A stretch of 64,000 nucleotides of DNA, from NCBI GenBank assembly GCA_951812725.1, contig OX638330.1, positions 2,542,001 through 2,606,000 of the forward strand, read 5' to 3'. Both the position numbers and the translations under genes were made by a program. The notes beneath the pieces were generated by a model that made no database searches, was not told the origin of the DNA, and saw only the letters and a list, made by a program, of their open reading frames with translations. This document shows, piece after piece, positions 17,375 to 28,429 of this stretch. The stretch is from an uncultured Caldilineaceae bacterium. GTDB taxonomy: Bacteria > Chloroflexota > Anaerolineae > Caldilineales > Caldilineaceae. The first letter of the stretch is position 1; each line of letters opens with the position of its first letter.

Positions 17375-18325
17375 TCAGGCGGTCTCTTGGGCGCGGCGGG
17401 CCTGCATGAGGATGAAGACGAAGGCGACGGCCAGTGAAACGACGAAACCGGCCACGCCGAGCGCGGTGGCGTAGGAGTAGTCGTAGAAGCGAAAGGCGGT
17501 GTTGAAGATGCGGATTACGATGGTTTCAGTTGTACCGGAAGGGCCGCCGCCCGTCATCAGGAAAATGATGGTGAACTGTTTGAATGAGAAGATGGCGGCC
17601 AGTACGACCAGGAGTTCCAGGGTTGAGCCGATTCCTGGGAAGGTTACGTTCCAGAACAGTTGGAGGCGGCTGGCGCCGTCGACACGGGCGGCTTCGTACA
17701 GCTCCTGGGGGATCGCTTGCAGCGCTGCCAGGATTACAAGACTGTAGAAGGGAAACGCCTTCCATGAGGAGATCAGGACCATCCAACCCATCGCCAGTTC
17801 TGGCACCTGCAGCCACTGCGGGTTCTGGGTGACGCCAGGGAGCATGCGCGCCAGGATGTTGACGACGCCGAATTGGGGGCTGAGCATCCAGATGAAGATC
17901 ATGACGACGGGGACTTCGGGAATGGCCCAGGGCATCATCAACATGCCGCGCGCCAGCGGGCGGAAACGAAATGGGCGGTTGAAGAGCAGGGCGGTGAGGA
18001 GGCCGATGGTCAGGGCAACCACGATGACCAGCCCGGTGAAAAGGAGCGTTGTCCGGATCACCTTCCAGAAGGCGGGGTCGGAAAACATGCGCTCGTAGTT
18101 GGCCCAACCGACCCAGAGCGGCGGGTTCTTTGAGGCCAGTTCGATACGGGTGAAACTGCCGTAAATGCCCTGCGCGATAGGGTATACGATCAGCAGGCCT
18201 TCGTAGAGGATAATTGGGAGGACGAGGGAGAAGGGCAGGAGATAGCGGCGCAGGCGGGGGCGAGGCTTCAGTTCTCTTTGGGAGGTCCGCTCCGACAGGA
18301 CTTTGGCGTCAGCACTTTCACTCAT
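17375..18325 (-). CDS. sugar ABC transporter permease, MalF type
   Basis: 316 aa. A basic N-tail (about 30 residues) precedes the membrane domain. The EAA loop reads ELYEAARVDGASRLQ...VTFPGIGS. It is separated from the upstream binding-protein gene by 170 nt that carry a strong hairpin. Its Shine-Dalgarno is poor, consistent with lower output than the binding protein. Confidence 0.93.
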   Translation of the reverse strand: MSESADAKVLSERTSQRELKPRPRLRRYLLPFSLVLPIILYEGLLIVYPIAQGIYGSFTRIELASKNPPLWVGWANYERMFSDPAFWKVIRTTLLFTGLVIVVALTIGLLTALLFNRPFRFRPLARGMLMMPWAIPEVPVVMIFIWMLSPQFGVVNILARMLPGVTQNPQWLQVPELAMGWMVLISSWKAFPFYSLVILAALQAIPQELYEAARVDGASRLQLFWNVTFPGIGSTLELLVVLAAIFSFKQFTIIFLMTGGGPSGTTETIVIRIFNTAFRFYDYSYATALGVAGFVVSLAVAFVFILMQARRAQETA

Positions 18326-18426
18326 CGGTCAAGTTGTGGATAGTATTTGGAGATGCGAAATGTCCCAGCGGGGACGAATACGCCGCTAATCCGGCTTGGC
18401 GGCGCGCTCGCCGGCGAGGGTAGATG

Positions 18427-18469
18427 AGGAGCGGGCAAAGAGAGGATTGCCTGCTAATTGCCCGCTCCT
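18427..18469 (-). promoter_or_regulatory. 12-bp hairpin just after the binding-protein gene
   Basis: Perfect inverted repeat: aggagcgggcaa at 18427-18438 and ttgcccgctcct at 18458-18469, with a 19-nt loop. On the minus strand it starts 27 nt past the stop of the solute-binding gene. No U-run follows, so read-through into malF/malG-type genes is expected. A role in protecting the upstream mRNA from 3' exonucleases is inferred. Confidence 0.6.
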
Positions 18470-18495
18470 GGTCCTCCGGCTGCGTGTGTTACGTG

Positions 18496-19836
18496 TTAAG
18501 AGACGCGCTCGGCCAGGTCTTCGGCCTGCTGTTGCGCGATCTCCATTGCTTCCTCGACTGACTTGCCGGCGTTGAGCACATCGGCAAAGTTGGTGATGAC
18601 GATCTGGCCGAACTCGTTGAAGTTGTAGACGAAGTCGCCGACGATATCGAAGGGCGTCACGTAGTCAACGCCAGAATAGCCGGGTTCCAACCATTCGAGA
18701 TTGTCCAGGTACTCCTGACGTGCAGCCGAGGGCTGGGCGAAGATGACATCCTGGCAACCTTCGACCATGCGACGGTAGTTGTCGGGATTGTACATGTAGG
18801 TGACGAACTCCATCGACTCGTCGATTGCGTCCGAAGCCTTGTTTATCATCATCGGATGGATGCGGGCGATCGACTTGTTGCTCGCCCATGGGATAGGCGC
18901 GCTGCGCAGGAGGGGATAGAGATCGGGCGCGTCCTTGGTGAAGGCTCCGACTGCGGCGGAGACGTAGAGGCCCTGGGCGACGTCGCCATTCTGGAAGAGG
19001 CGGTATCCGGTCGGGTTGTCGGCGCCCTGGGGCATGGCGACGTCATACATCTGCTTGAACAGTTTGAGGCCCTGAATGATGGGATCTGAGGTCAGCAGCG
19101 GGGTCGTGCCCTCAGCCCAGATGCCGTCATAGGGCATGCACCAGACTTCCAGCTGGAACCAGAAGTCGGAGGGTTCGCTGACCAGGTGGGTGGCGAAGAA
19201 GCCATACTTCTGGGCTTCGCGATCGGTGAGGGCGGCGCTCACCTCGACCCATTCGTCAGGCGTCGTTGCGGGCGTGATGTTGGCCTCTTCGTAGCGATCC
19301 TTGTTGTAGAGGATGCCGAAAGCGACTGTCACCATGTCAAGGCCATAGAGATTGCCGTCCTTGCGGAGGGCGTCGTGGGCTGAACTCAGGTCGGTGATGC
19401 CGTTGCGCACGAGAACGTCGTCGAGGGGGACGAGCAGATCGGCCTGGATGAGGCGGGGGGCGAGTTCGGGCGTGGCCATGACGATGTCGCCGTCGAGCTG
19501 GCCGGACTGCGCGCCGACGATGGTTTTGGTTGTGTACTGGTCGAAGGGGATGTTTTCGGCTACGACTTCGATTTCGCTCTGGGCTTCGTTGAATTCGGTG
19601 ACAAAGTTGTTCCAGGTTTCGCCGCGATTGCCTTCCTCAAACCACCATGAGAGGTAACGGACCTCCTGCCTTTCGGCGCTGGCGGCGTCAGCGCCCGAGT
19701 CGCCGGCAGGTTGAGTTGCGGGCGCGCAGGCTGCCAGAAGTCCGAGTCCTGCCAAGGCGCTTGCACTTCGCAGGAAGTCCCGCCGGTTCAGTTTAGCGCC
19801 CATTCCCGTCTGCATCTTCCCATTTTGATCAGACAT
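18496..19836 (-). CDS. extracellular solute-binding lipoprotein, family 1 (sugar ABC importer)
   Basis: 446 aa from ATG 19836, chosen for its excellent AAGGAGG Shine-Dalgarno 8 nt upstream; a longer frame to 19962 lacks one and would extend to the promoter. The signal has a Tat-like NRRDFLRSAS and an LAAC lipobox. The mature part shows YLSWWFEEGNRGETW, FDQYTTKTIVG and ATPELAPRLIQADLLVPLDD, typical of sugar-binding proteins. It is the first gene of a three-gene operon with the MalF and MalG types downstream. Substrate unknown. Confidence 0.93.
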   Translation of the reverse strand: MSDQNGKMQTGMGAKLNRRDFLRSASALAGLGLLAACAPATQPAGDSGADAASAERQEVRYLSWWFEEGNRGETWNNFVTEFNEAQSEIEVVAENIPFDQYTTKTIVGAQSGQLDGDIVMATPELAPRLIQADLLVPLDDVLVRNGITDLSSAHDALRKDGNLYGLDMVTVAFGILYNKDRYEEANITPATTPDEWVEVSAALTDREAQKYGFFATHLVSEPSDFWFQLEVWCMPYDGIWAEGTTPLLTSDPIIQGLKLFKQMYDVAMPQGADNPTGYRLFQNGDVAQGLYVSAAVGAFTKDAPDLYPLLRSAPIPWASNKSIARIHPMMINKASDAIDESMEFVTYMYNPDNYRRMVEGCQDVIFAQPSAARQEYLDNLEWLEPGYSGVDYVTPFDIVGDFVYNFNEFGQIVITNFADVLNAGKSVEEAMEIAQQQAEDLAERVS

Positions 19837-19965
19837 TTTTGAATGCCTCCTTGTTGGTATCCTTGCTCCAGGCAAGACACAAGTAGATGAGAGAGTTGAG
19901 AGAAGAGAGGAGTGAGAAGTAGCAGCGACTCTTGCCCACTCCTCATCGATGAAACTCCACAAAAG

Positions 19966-19994
19966 ACTATATAGCTCATTTTCCTATCCGTCAA
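19966..19994 (-). promoter_or_regulatory. sigma-70-like promoter for the second sugar ABC operon
   Basis: On the minus strand, -35 TTGACG (19989-19994) and -10 TATAGT (19966-19971) are separated by exactly 17 bp. The leader of about 120 nt before ATG 19836 contains a gaggagtg/cactcctc inverted repeat that could fold. The remaining 19995-20172, up to the end of gcvP, shows no other feature. Confidence 0.7.
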
Positions 19995-20172
19995 CCACGT
20001 TTGCCGGGTACAGATGGCGGGCAAGCCAAAGGAAAGACAGTTCCCCGTCACGGCCGGAACTGATGGCCGAAACGGGGAGCGATTTGGCGGTGATTGATGG
20101 ACCGCTGGGCGAAGGCGTCCCTGAGGACAGGGGAGCGACGCTAAGGGAATAGGAAGGTTTCGGATTTTCCTC

Positions 20173-23214
<3,042 letters not shown>

Positions 23215-23292
23215 AGTTCTCTCCTTTGGTCTCCGACTCACCTTCGCAACCATCGGTCAGGTGCGAGAGGGGGAGTTCGCCCATTTGGCAAG

Positions 23293-23321
23293 AAAAAACG
23301 GGCATCGTGAATGAATGCCCG
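23293..23321 (-). terminator. intrinsic terminator in the gcvP leader (riboswitch expression platform)
   Basis: On the minus strand cgggcat and atgcccg form a perfect 7-bp stem (23299-23321) followed at once by six U residues (23293-23298). It lies directly after the 3' end of the glycine aptamer and 79 nt before the gcvP start, so glycine binding can decide between termination and read-through. Confidence 0.85.
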
Positions 23322-23582
23322 TTACCTCTGTCCTTGACCTGAGAGATTGACGCACAATGTTACGAAAGGGTGCCTGTGGAGATGAGAAGAGAATACTCAG
23401 CTACAGTGTGCCCGATCAGAGTGCGATTGCCCCGTCGGTGGCCACTCTATGCTGTCGAGCGGCGCTTTCCAAAGGTGCCGTATCGCGACGATCCTTTTGC
23501 CTGAGAGTGTCACCTGGCAGGTTGGGTACTCCTGTCGGCTTGCCCCTTCGGCGCTTCGACGTCGAAGTCTCTCTCGTCGCGC
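23322..23582 (-). promoter_or_regulatory. tandem glycine riboswitch (gcvT motif)
   Basis: On the minus strand, aptamer 1 (about 23582-23485) has a perfect P1 stem gcgacga/tcgtcgc, the core words cgccgaaggggcaa and ctctcaggcaaaagga, and an internal arm. Aptamer 2 (about 23480-23322) is longer and less regular. Its candidate P1 pairs cctttg with cagagg, and it keeps caccgacggggcaa and ctctcaggtcaaggacagagg-like words. Known glycine riboswitches activate glycine-cleavage genes when glycine is abundant. Here the second aptamer abuts a terminator hairpin, so an ON-switch acting at transcription is expected. Confidence 0.9.
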
Positions 23583-23620
23583 ATCAGCCATCTATCAATT
23601 GCTGTGTTCTTACGGGGGCA

Positions 23621-23649
23621 ATTGTAGCGCAGTCGTGGATTGAGTGCAA
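23621..23649 (-). promoter_or_regulatory. candidate promoter for the riboswitch-gcvP transcript
   Basis: On the minus strand a TACAAT -10 (23621-23626) lies 17 bp from a TTGCAC -35 (23644-23649), which matches consensus at only its first three bases. A start near 23615 would place the first aptamer about 30 nt into the transcript. The -35 abuts that of a divergent candidate promoter for rsmD. Confidence 0.45.
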
Positions 23650-23680
23650 TTGTCAGAAATCGAATGATCCCAACTATAAT
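23650..23680 (+). promoter_or_regulatory. candidate promoter for rsmD
   Basis: TTGTCA (23650-23655) and a perfect TATAAT (23675-23680) are 19 bp apart, slightly long. It would start transcription near 23687, about 70 nt before the rsmD ATG, back-to-back with the gcvP promoter. Confidence 0.45.
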
Positions 23681-23759
23681 CTGGTGAAGCCAAGTGGGTT
23701 ATCGCCAAACTGCGCTGGCATTTAGTTGCCGACAAAGTCATCTTCCATGTTGAGATACT

Positions 23760-24320
23760 ATGCGAGTCATTGCAGGTAGTGCCCGAGGCCACAGGTTACA
23801 GTCGGTACCAGGTAACAGCACGCGTCCGATCACGGATCGCGCCAAGGAGGCGCTTTTTTCGATTCTGGGAAACTGGATCGAAGGGCGAAATATGCTGGAC
23901 CTGTTTGGGGGAACGGGCGCAGTGGGCATCGAGGCTTTGAGCAGGGGTGCGGCTCATGTCCAGTTTATTGATCGCAGCCGGGCGGCAGTTCGCACGATGT
24001 TGCTGAATCTGGCGCATTGCAAATTGGATGCGTGGGCGACGGTTGCGAGGAGGGACAGCTTCGAGTTTATCGACAAGTTTGAAGGTGAGCCATTTGATCT
24101 TGTTTACATCGCGCCTCCACAGTACCAGGAGCTATGGAAGGAGGCGCTGCTGGCGGTGGATGCCAAGCCGGCGCTGCTGGTAGAGGAAAGTGTGGTTATT
24201 GTACAACTCCACCCACGCGAAGAGACGCCGATCGCGCTCAAGGCTTTAGTCGAGTTCGACCGGCGCCGTTATGGCTCGGTGCAGCTTATATTCTATGAAG
24301 TGGCGGAAGGTATTGCGTAA
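23760..24320 (+). CDS. rsmD: 16S rRNA (guanine-N2)-methyltransferase, RsmD family
   Basis: 186 aa, normal length for RsmD, which methylates G966 of 16S rRNA using S-adenosylmethionine. The N-terminal MRVIAGSARGHRL and RPITDRAKEALFSIL and the SAM loop LDLFGGTGAVGIEALSRGA (about residues 45-63) are diagnostic. The catalytic motif, usually DPPY or NPPY, reads IAPPQY here (about residue 117), so the usual acidic/amide residue is Ala. From memory this variant is common in Chloroflexota homologues, but I cannot check it. The gene is divergent from gcvP. Confidence 0.92.
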   Translation: MRVIAGSARGHRLQSVPGNSTRPITDRAKEALFSILGNWIEGRNMLDLFGGTGAVGIEALSRGAAHVQFIDRSRAAVRTMLLNLAHCKLDAWATVARRDSFEFIDKFEGEPFDLVYIAPPQYQELWKEALLAVDAKPALLVEESVVIVQLHPREETPIALKALVEFDRRRYGSVQLIFYEVAEGIA

Positions 24321-24351
24321 AAGGTAGGCGCCTGTAAGTGTGCCCGGGCGC

Positions 24352-25323
24352 TCAGTCCGCGGCCGATGTTACGACAGCAAAGTAGATGATCTGGCCGGCC
24401 TCGGCCTCCGGATCGATAGTGAAGCCGGCACTGTTTTGGCTGGCAAGAACGTAGCCCTGCAAATCTTCCACTGTAATTGTGTAGTCGCCAGCATTCAGGT
24501 CACCAAACAGGACACCGGCGGTTCCGTCGTTTTCGGCTACGGCGACGGCCCTGCCATCAGGCGTAGAGAGCGTGAAGGTAGCGCCGGCGACAGGGTCTTC
24601 TGTGTCGTTGAAAGCGCCGTCGGCGTTGGCGTCAAGAAAGAGATAGACGAGCAGTCCATCGGGCGCGACTTCGTCGCTAACCACGGTTTCCGGCTCGGTT
24701 GGGACGAGTGCCGGTTTCGTTTCCTCGGATGACTGGGGGTTGGTTGCCTTAGCAGTTGTGGGGGATGTAACCGCTTCTGCGGCCTTGGAATCGTCGCGGT
24801 TGGAGGTTCCTGCGGCTGTGTCATTCGCGGGCGGAGCGACGGACGATTCCGATTCCATTAGCTGAAGCGCCTGCGTCAGAGCCGCAGTAAAGAGGTCAAA
24901 GTTACGCCTGGTGACCTGGAGATCGCTTACGGCGCTGTCCAGTTCGCTGAGATGAATGCCCTGGTCGCTGAGACTGCGGTCGAGGTCGGAGAGGCTGGAG
25001 TCCAGTGTGGTGAGGCTTTTTTGCAGGGCGGCGACGGCTCCGGCCTCTTGTTCGAGAACCAGGATGCGCTCGCCGAGGGCGTCGACGTTGGTGTTTACGC
25101 CATCGAGATCGGAGGATACGGCGGTCAGGCCGGCATCGAGGGCATTCACCTTTGAGGTATTGGTGAAATTCAGAGTGCCGCCATTCCAGATCGCGAGGAC
25201 CAGGAGCGTGAGAAGCAGGCCAATTATCGCGCCGCCGATGGCAGAGAGATAGGCAGTTAGTGATTCTTCGACTTCAGGCATGCTGAATTCAAGCTCAGGT
25301 GGCTGCTTAGTCTGGAGTTCCAT
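24352..25323 (-). CDS. membrane-anchored coiled-coil protein with C-terminal SdrD B-like (Cna-B) domain
   Basis: 323 aa. A short N-tail is followed by one membrane span (about residues 24-48, AIGGAIIGLLLTLLVLAIW). A long heptad-like coiled coil covers about 55-160 (repeated SSLSDLDRSL/LDSAVSDL words), then a low-complexity Ser/Thr/Ala/Pro/Glu linker to about 220. A prealbumin-like domain covers about 222-318 (VYLFLDANADGAFNDTEDPVAGATFTL is the Ca-binding SdrD B-like entry). GAGGAGAT precedes ATG 25323. Function unknown; the layout suggests a surface stalk or sensor. It converges with rsmD with a 31-nt gap. Confidence 0.75.
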   Translation of the reverse strand: MELQTKQPPELEFSMPEVEESLTAYLSAIGGAIIGLLLTLLVLAIWNGGTLNFTNTSKVNALDAGLTAVSSDLDGVNTNVDALGERILVLEQEAGAVAALQKSLTTLDSSLSDLDRSLSDQGIHLSELDSAVSDLQVTRRNFDLFTAALTQALQLMESESSVAPPANDTAAGTSNRDDSKAAEAVTSPTTAKATNPQSSEETKPALVPTEPETVVSDEVAPDGLLVYLFLDANADGAFNDTEDPVAGATFTLSTPDGRAVAVAENDGTAGVLFGDLNAGDYTITVEDLQGYVLASQNSAGFTIDPEAEAGQIIYFAVVTSAAD

Positions 25324-25682
25324 TGCAATCTCCTCGTTCGTAACCGCTATATCAGTTTTGCCCTGGTTGTTGAGATGCGCAGTGGTGGAGCGGTTTGCGC
25401 CATTCTGCGCGGCTTGGGTTGCTTAATTGCCGAGCAGTGCTGGGTGACGTTTGCCTTCGCTCCGAAGATGTCCTTGCGGAGGACGGCGAGCCGCCTTTGG
25501 CCCAGGCAACTGGGCAATCGTTGCGGGACTTCCCTTGGACAATACAAAAATCGGCGAATTCTGTCAACTGTGTTGGCGTGGGGAGGGTCTTGCCTAGTCC
25601 GTGTTCAGGTAGTTGCCTGAAACTGATTTTTTTGAACGTCCAGGTATGCAGACGACGTAATATTGCCTGGACCTTCGTTCCT
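25324..25682. other. non-coding stretch upstream of R1 copy 5
   Basis: No open frame here resembles a protein family, and frames on both strands are short and overlapping. I see no tRNA, terminator or promoter that I can support. Together with the R1 copy and 25954-26205 it makes an 880-bp gene-poor spacer ahead of pncC. Confidence 0.5.
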
Positions 25683-25953
25683 TTGACATTTTGGGAAGGC
25701 TGTTCAGATGTCAACAAGAACTGAAAGCCTGCAGGCCTGTTGGGATGTTTCTCGCTTGAATGTTGAAATGGACAAAATCAATTGATCCGCGAAGTCACGC
25801 GAAGGGGCGCGAAGAACACCTTTTTGTCCGCGGAGGACGCGGAGAACACCAAAGGCGTATCGGATTTTCTTTACGCAGCTGCGCCGCCCTTCGACTATCA
25901 GGCGTAATTTGCACCCGGAAGTCGTTGTTCAGACAAAGGTCAACGGGCCCTAG
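25683..25953 (+). repeat. dispersed repeat R1, copy 5 (long form)
   Basis: Closest to copy 1 (177-447). Both share ttgacattttgggaaggctg, the gatgtcaacaagaac block, the cacgcgaagggNcgcgaagaac cluster, the extra gcggaggacgcggagaacacc block and the gttcagacaaaNgtcaacg tail. The 21-25 kb distance from the other copies shows the family is dispersed rather than a local tandem. The following 25954-26205 is non-coding with nothing else recognisable. Confidence 0.85.
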
Positions 25954-26205
25954 TCTCCTTTTGGAGTCAGGCGGGGGTATGGTTGGGGAGGGGCAGCATA
26001 GAGTGTGCGGGCTTTGAGACGGGGTTGCTGCTGTAGGTTGAAGGTGGCGGCGCTGGTAATTGTAGGGTGGCCGCGCAGTTGCTGCGTACCCAGTTGCTGA
26101 CCGTGGAAGGGAAGGTCTATAATTGCCTGAAAACGGGCTGTGTGTGCTGAGGCCTGAAGACAGTTTCATTGCCGAGCAGGAACGCGCGGGAAATATAAAA
26201 TAGAC

Positions 26206-26730
26206 ATGTCAAAGCAAAAGGAAGTTCCGAGAGACGAAGTAGCCCTGACGGGGCTGGCGAAAGAGACGGGTCTGGCACTAAAGAGAGCGGGGCTTACGGT
26301 TGCGATCGCGGAGAGCTGCACGGGCGGGCTGGTCGGCCATTTGATGACGGAGATTCCGGGTAGTTCAGACTGGTTTCTGGGAAGCGCAGGCGTTTACAGT
26401 TATGCGGCGAAGAAGAGGCTGCTGGGCGTGGACCACGACCTTTTGCTACGCGAAGGGGCGGTCAACGCGGAGGTTGCCGGTCAGATGGCGGCCGGGGCGC
26501 TCCTGCGATACGAGGCGGACGTAGCAGTGTCGATCACAGGTGTGGCTGGACCGGGCGGCACGGTCGAGAAGCCGATGGGCCTTGTTTATTTACATCTTGC
26601 GGCGCAGGATGGCACTAACAAGGCGGAGAAGGCGGTTTGGCCTGCTGACCGTCGGGGCAATAAGCTTATGAGCGCACAGTGTGCGTTGGAAATGTTGCGG
26701 GCGTTTGCGCTGGACAAGGCAAATGGATGA
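26206..26730 (+). CDS. pncC: nicotinamide-nucleotide amidohydrolase (CinA C-terminal domain family)
   Basis: 174 aa, a stand-alone CinA-C domain. The catalytic-serine motif is AESCTGG (Ser37); SGVYSY is represented by SAGVYSYAAKKRLLGV, and SITGVAGPGG is intact. The family deamidates NMN to NaMN in NAD recycling. No N-terminal molybdopterin-like domain is present, as in PncC rather than full CinA. The start at 26206 lacks an obvious Shine-Dalgarno but has an A/T-rich tataaaat word about 10 nt upstream, so a leaderless transcript is possible. Its TGA overlaps the next ATG. Confidence 0.93.
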   Translation: MSKQKEVPRDEVALTGLAKETGLALKRAGLTVAIAESCTGGLVGHLMTEIPGSSDWFLGSAGVYSYAAKKRLLGVDHDLLLREGAVNAEVAGQMAAGALLRYEADVAVSITGVAGPGGTVEKPMGLVYLHLAAQDGTNKAEKAVWPADRRGNKLMSAQCALEMLRAFALDKANG

Positions 26731-26993
26731 GTAGGCACGCGGCGGTAAACGAGGCAGTCGAAGTGACTATACGCTTGCTGCCATCAGGCAAGATCGCGCC
26801 GAAATCATTCAGTTGGCAAGGCAGAACCTATTATGTTGTTGCCCTGGGGCGCCAGTGGGACGAACTGACGGATGGCAGGCGCATCCGCTGCTTTCTGGTA
26901 CAGACGCAGGGGCAGAGTTCATTTGAGCTGCACTGGGATGCGGCTGAGGACGAATGGGTCTTGTATCAGGCCTGGCATGCCGACTTTGTGTGA
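26727..26993 (+). CDS. small conserved protein, DUF6504-like
   Basis: 88 aa from ATG 26727, which overlaps the pncC stop as ATGA, indicating translational coupling. A longer frame starting inside pncC is less likely. Conserved-looking core: FSWQGRTYYVVALGRQW, RIRCFLVQTQGQSSFELHWD and DEWVLYQAWHADFV. From memory this resembles DUF6504, a small SH3-like barrel protein of unknown function found in Chloroflexota and Actinobacteria. No motif reveals an activity. Confidence 0.75.
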   Translation: MSRHAAVNEAVEVTIRLLPSGKIAPKSFSWQGRTYYVVALGRQWDELTDGRRIRCFLVQTQGQSSFELHWDAAEDEWVLYQAWHADFV

Positions 26994-27106
26994 GAATAGT
27001 TTTCGTCGTTTGAAGGTTTCCCCTTTATTGTCAAACAGGGAGTGTTGCCAGTCTCCATCCCCGGCAGACTTCCGTGCCTGACGCAGCAAAACCGCATACC
27101 GGGAAA

Positions 27107-28288
27107 TCAGGCCTTGGGCCCGTCTCCCCAGTCTGGTATCGACATGATTTCGCCGTCCTTCATGGCTGACTTGTGGGCGATGACACCGGCGGCCATGTAA
27201 CGCACTGCGGACCAGACGTCAATTGCAGGTTGCCGTTCCTGGGCGGCTGCCTCTACGAATTCGTGGACCAGGTAGGGGTGGGAACCGCCATGGCCTCCAT
27301 AGATTTCTGAAGTGCGGCTGACAGATCGGAAGGCCTCTTCAATTTCGGGTGGAAGGGGCTCACGCATTTGTTCAGCGGTAAGGTGCGTGCTTCCTTCTTT
27401 ATTGCACCAGTGATCGTTTTCAAAGCTGCCTTGTGTGCCGTAGACGCGGAAGATTTCGCGGCCGCGGTGCCCGATTTCGCGGTGTTCGCAGATACGCATG
27501 GTAGAACCGTTGCTCATGTAGAAGAGGGCTGTTTCGTTGCTAAAGCCGTAGCCATTCTCTTCGAAAAAGCTGTCGCCGGTGCGATTTTGGTAGCCCCAGG
27601 CGCAAACTTTGCGTGCATGGGCGTTCATGACGCTCATCGGTCCGCCGGTTGAGTGGGTGGGATAGTGCATGGGGCCGGTGAGGATGCCTCTGCTCTTGTA
27701 TGCGTCGCGTGCCGTTGGCCATTCTTGTCCGGCCTGGCTGGCGAGGCGGTGGGCCTGCACCTGGCGCAGATTGCTGCCGACACTGTCAACGTCGTGGAGG
27801 TATTCGCCCTCGCTGTAAACGAAGTCACCGAAGGCGCCTTCGGCTGCACGTCGGCGACAGTAGATTGCCTCGGACCGGTAGAATGTGGTTTCACCCAGCA
27901 TATAGTTCTGGCCGGTACGTTCTACGGTTTCGACGAGACGGGCGCACCAGTCGAGGATTTCGTCGCCGTCGGGCAACATGACGATGGGAACGGCGCTGTA
28001 GACGTGTTTGCCGGCTTCCATGGCCTGGACGGCCTGGGGCGCGTGGAGCCAGGGCTGGGTAAAGAGTGCAAGGGCGTCTATGTCGCTGGCGCAGATTTCG
28101 TCGAGAGAGGCGTAGGCGTCGCGCGGGTGGAACTTGGCTTGCCAGCGCTCATCGGTAGCGAAACGGGCGACGCGTTCCGGTTCGCGATCGCAGAGGGCGA
28201 TTCGATCAACGAGCGGGTGGCTCATGAAGAGATCGGCGAAGGAACTGCCGAAAGATCCCAGACCGACGATACCGAGGCTGATGCCCAT
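27107..28288 (-). CDS. Gfo/Idh/MocA family oxidoreductase
   Basis: 393 aa. An N-terminal Rossmann fold (VGLGSFGSSFADL) binds NAD(P). The usual EKP catalytic Lys motif is not obvious: the equivalent segment reads GKHVYSAVPI. The C-terminal alpha/beta domain includes HGGSHPYLVHEFVEA. Family members oxidise or epimerise sugars, inositols or related compounds; loss of the EKP lysine has been seen in family members with altered chemistry. AAAGGAAG precedes ATG 28288. It stands alone between convergent and tandem neighbours; substrate unknown. Confidence 0.88.
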   Translation of the reverse strand: MGISLGIVGLGSFGSSFADLFMSHPLVDRIALCDREPERVARFATDERWQAKFHPRDAYASLDEICASDIDALALFTQPWLHAPQAVQAMEAGKHVYSAVPIVMLPDGDEILDWCARLVETVERTGQNYMLGETTFYRSEAIYCRRRAAEGAFGDFVYSEGEYLHDVDSVGSNLRQVQAHRLASQAGQEWPTARDAYKSRGILTGPMHYPTHSTGGPMSVMNAHARKVCAWGYQNRTGDSFFEENGYGFSNETALFYMSNGSTMRICEHREIGHRGREIFRVYGTQGSFENDHWCNKEGSTHLTAEQMREPLPPEIEEAFRSVSRTSEIYGGHGGSHPYLVHEFVEAAAQERQPAIDVWSAVRYMAAGVIAHKSAMKDGEIMSIPDWGDGPKA

Positions 28289-28429
28289 TTTGGCTTCCTT
28301 TCATGGGTTGGAGGTGACGGTCCAGCGAATTGAATGCATGGTAGCTGGCGTTTGCGTTTCTTTGATTTTATCACTTCTGGCGTGTGGAAGAGATCTCTGC
28401 GTTGAAGTTGCGGCCAGTTTTTGCAGGAT

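Noticed and set aside
18427..18469. Hairpin after the binding-protein gene considered as a terminator
   Set aside because: No U-tract follows, and the permease genes of the same transporter lie downstream without a promoter that I can see.
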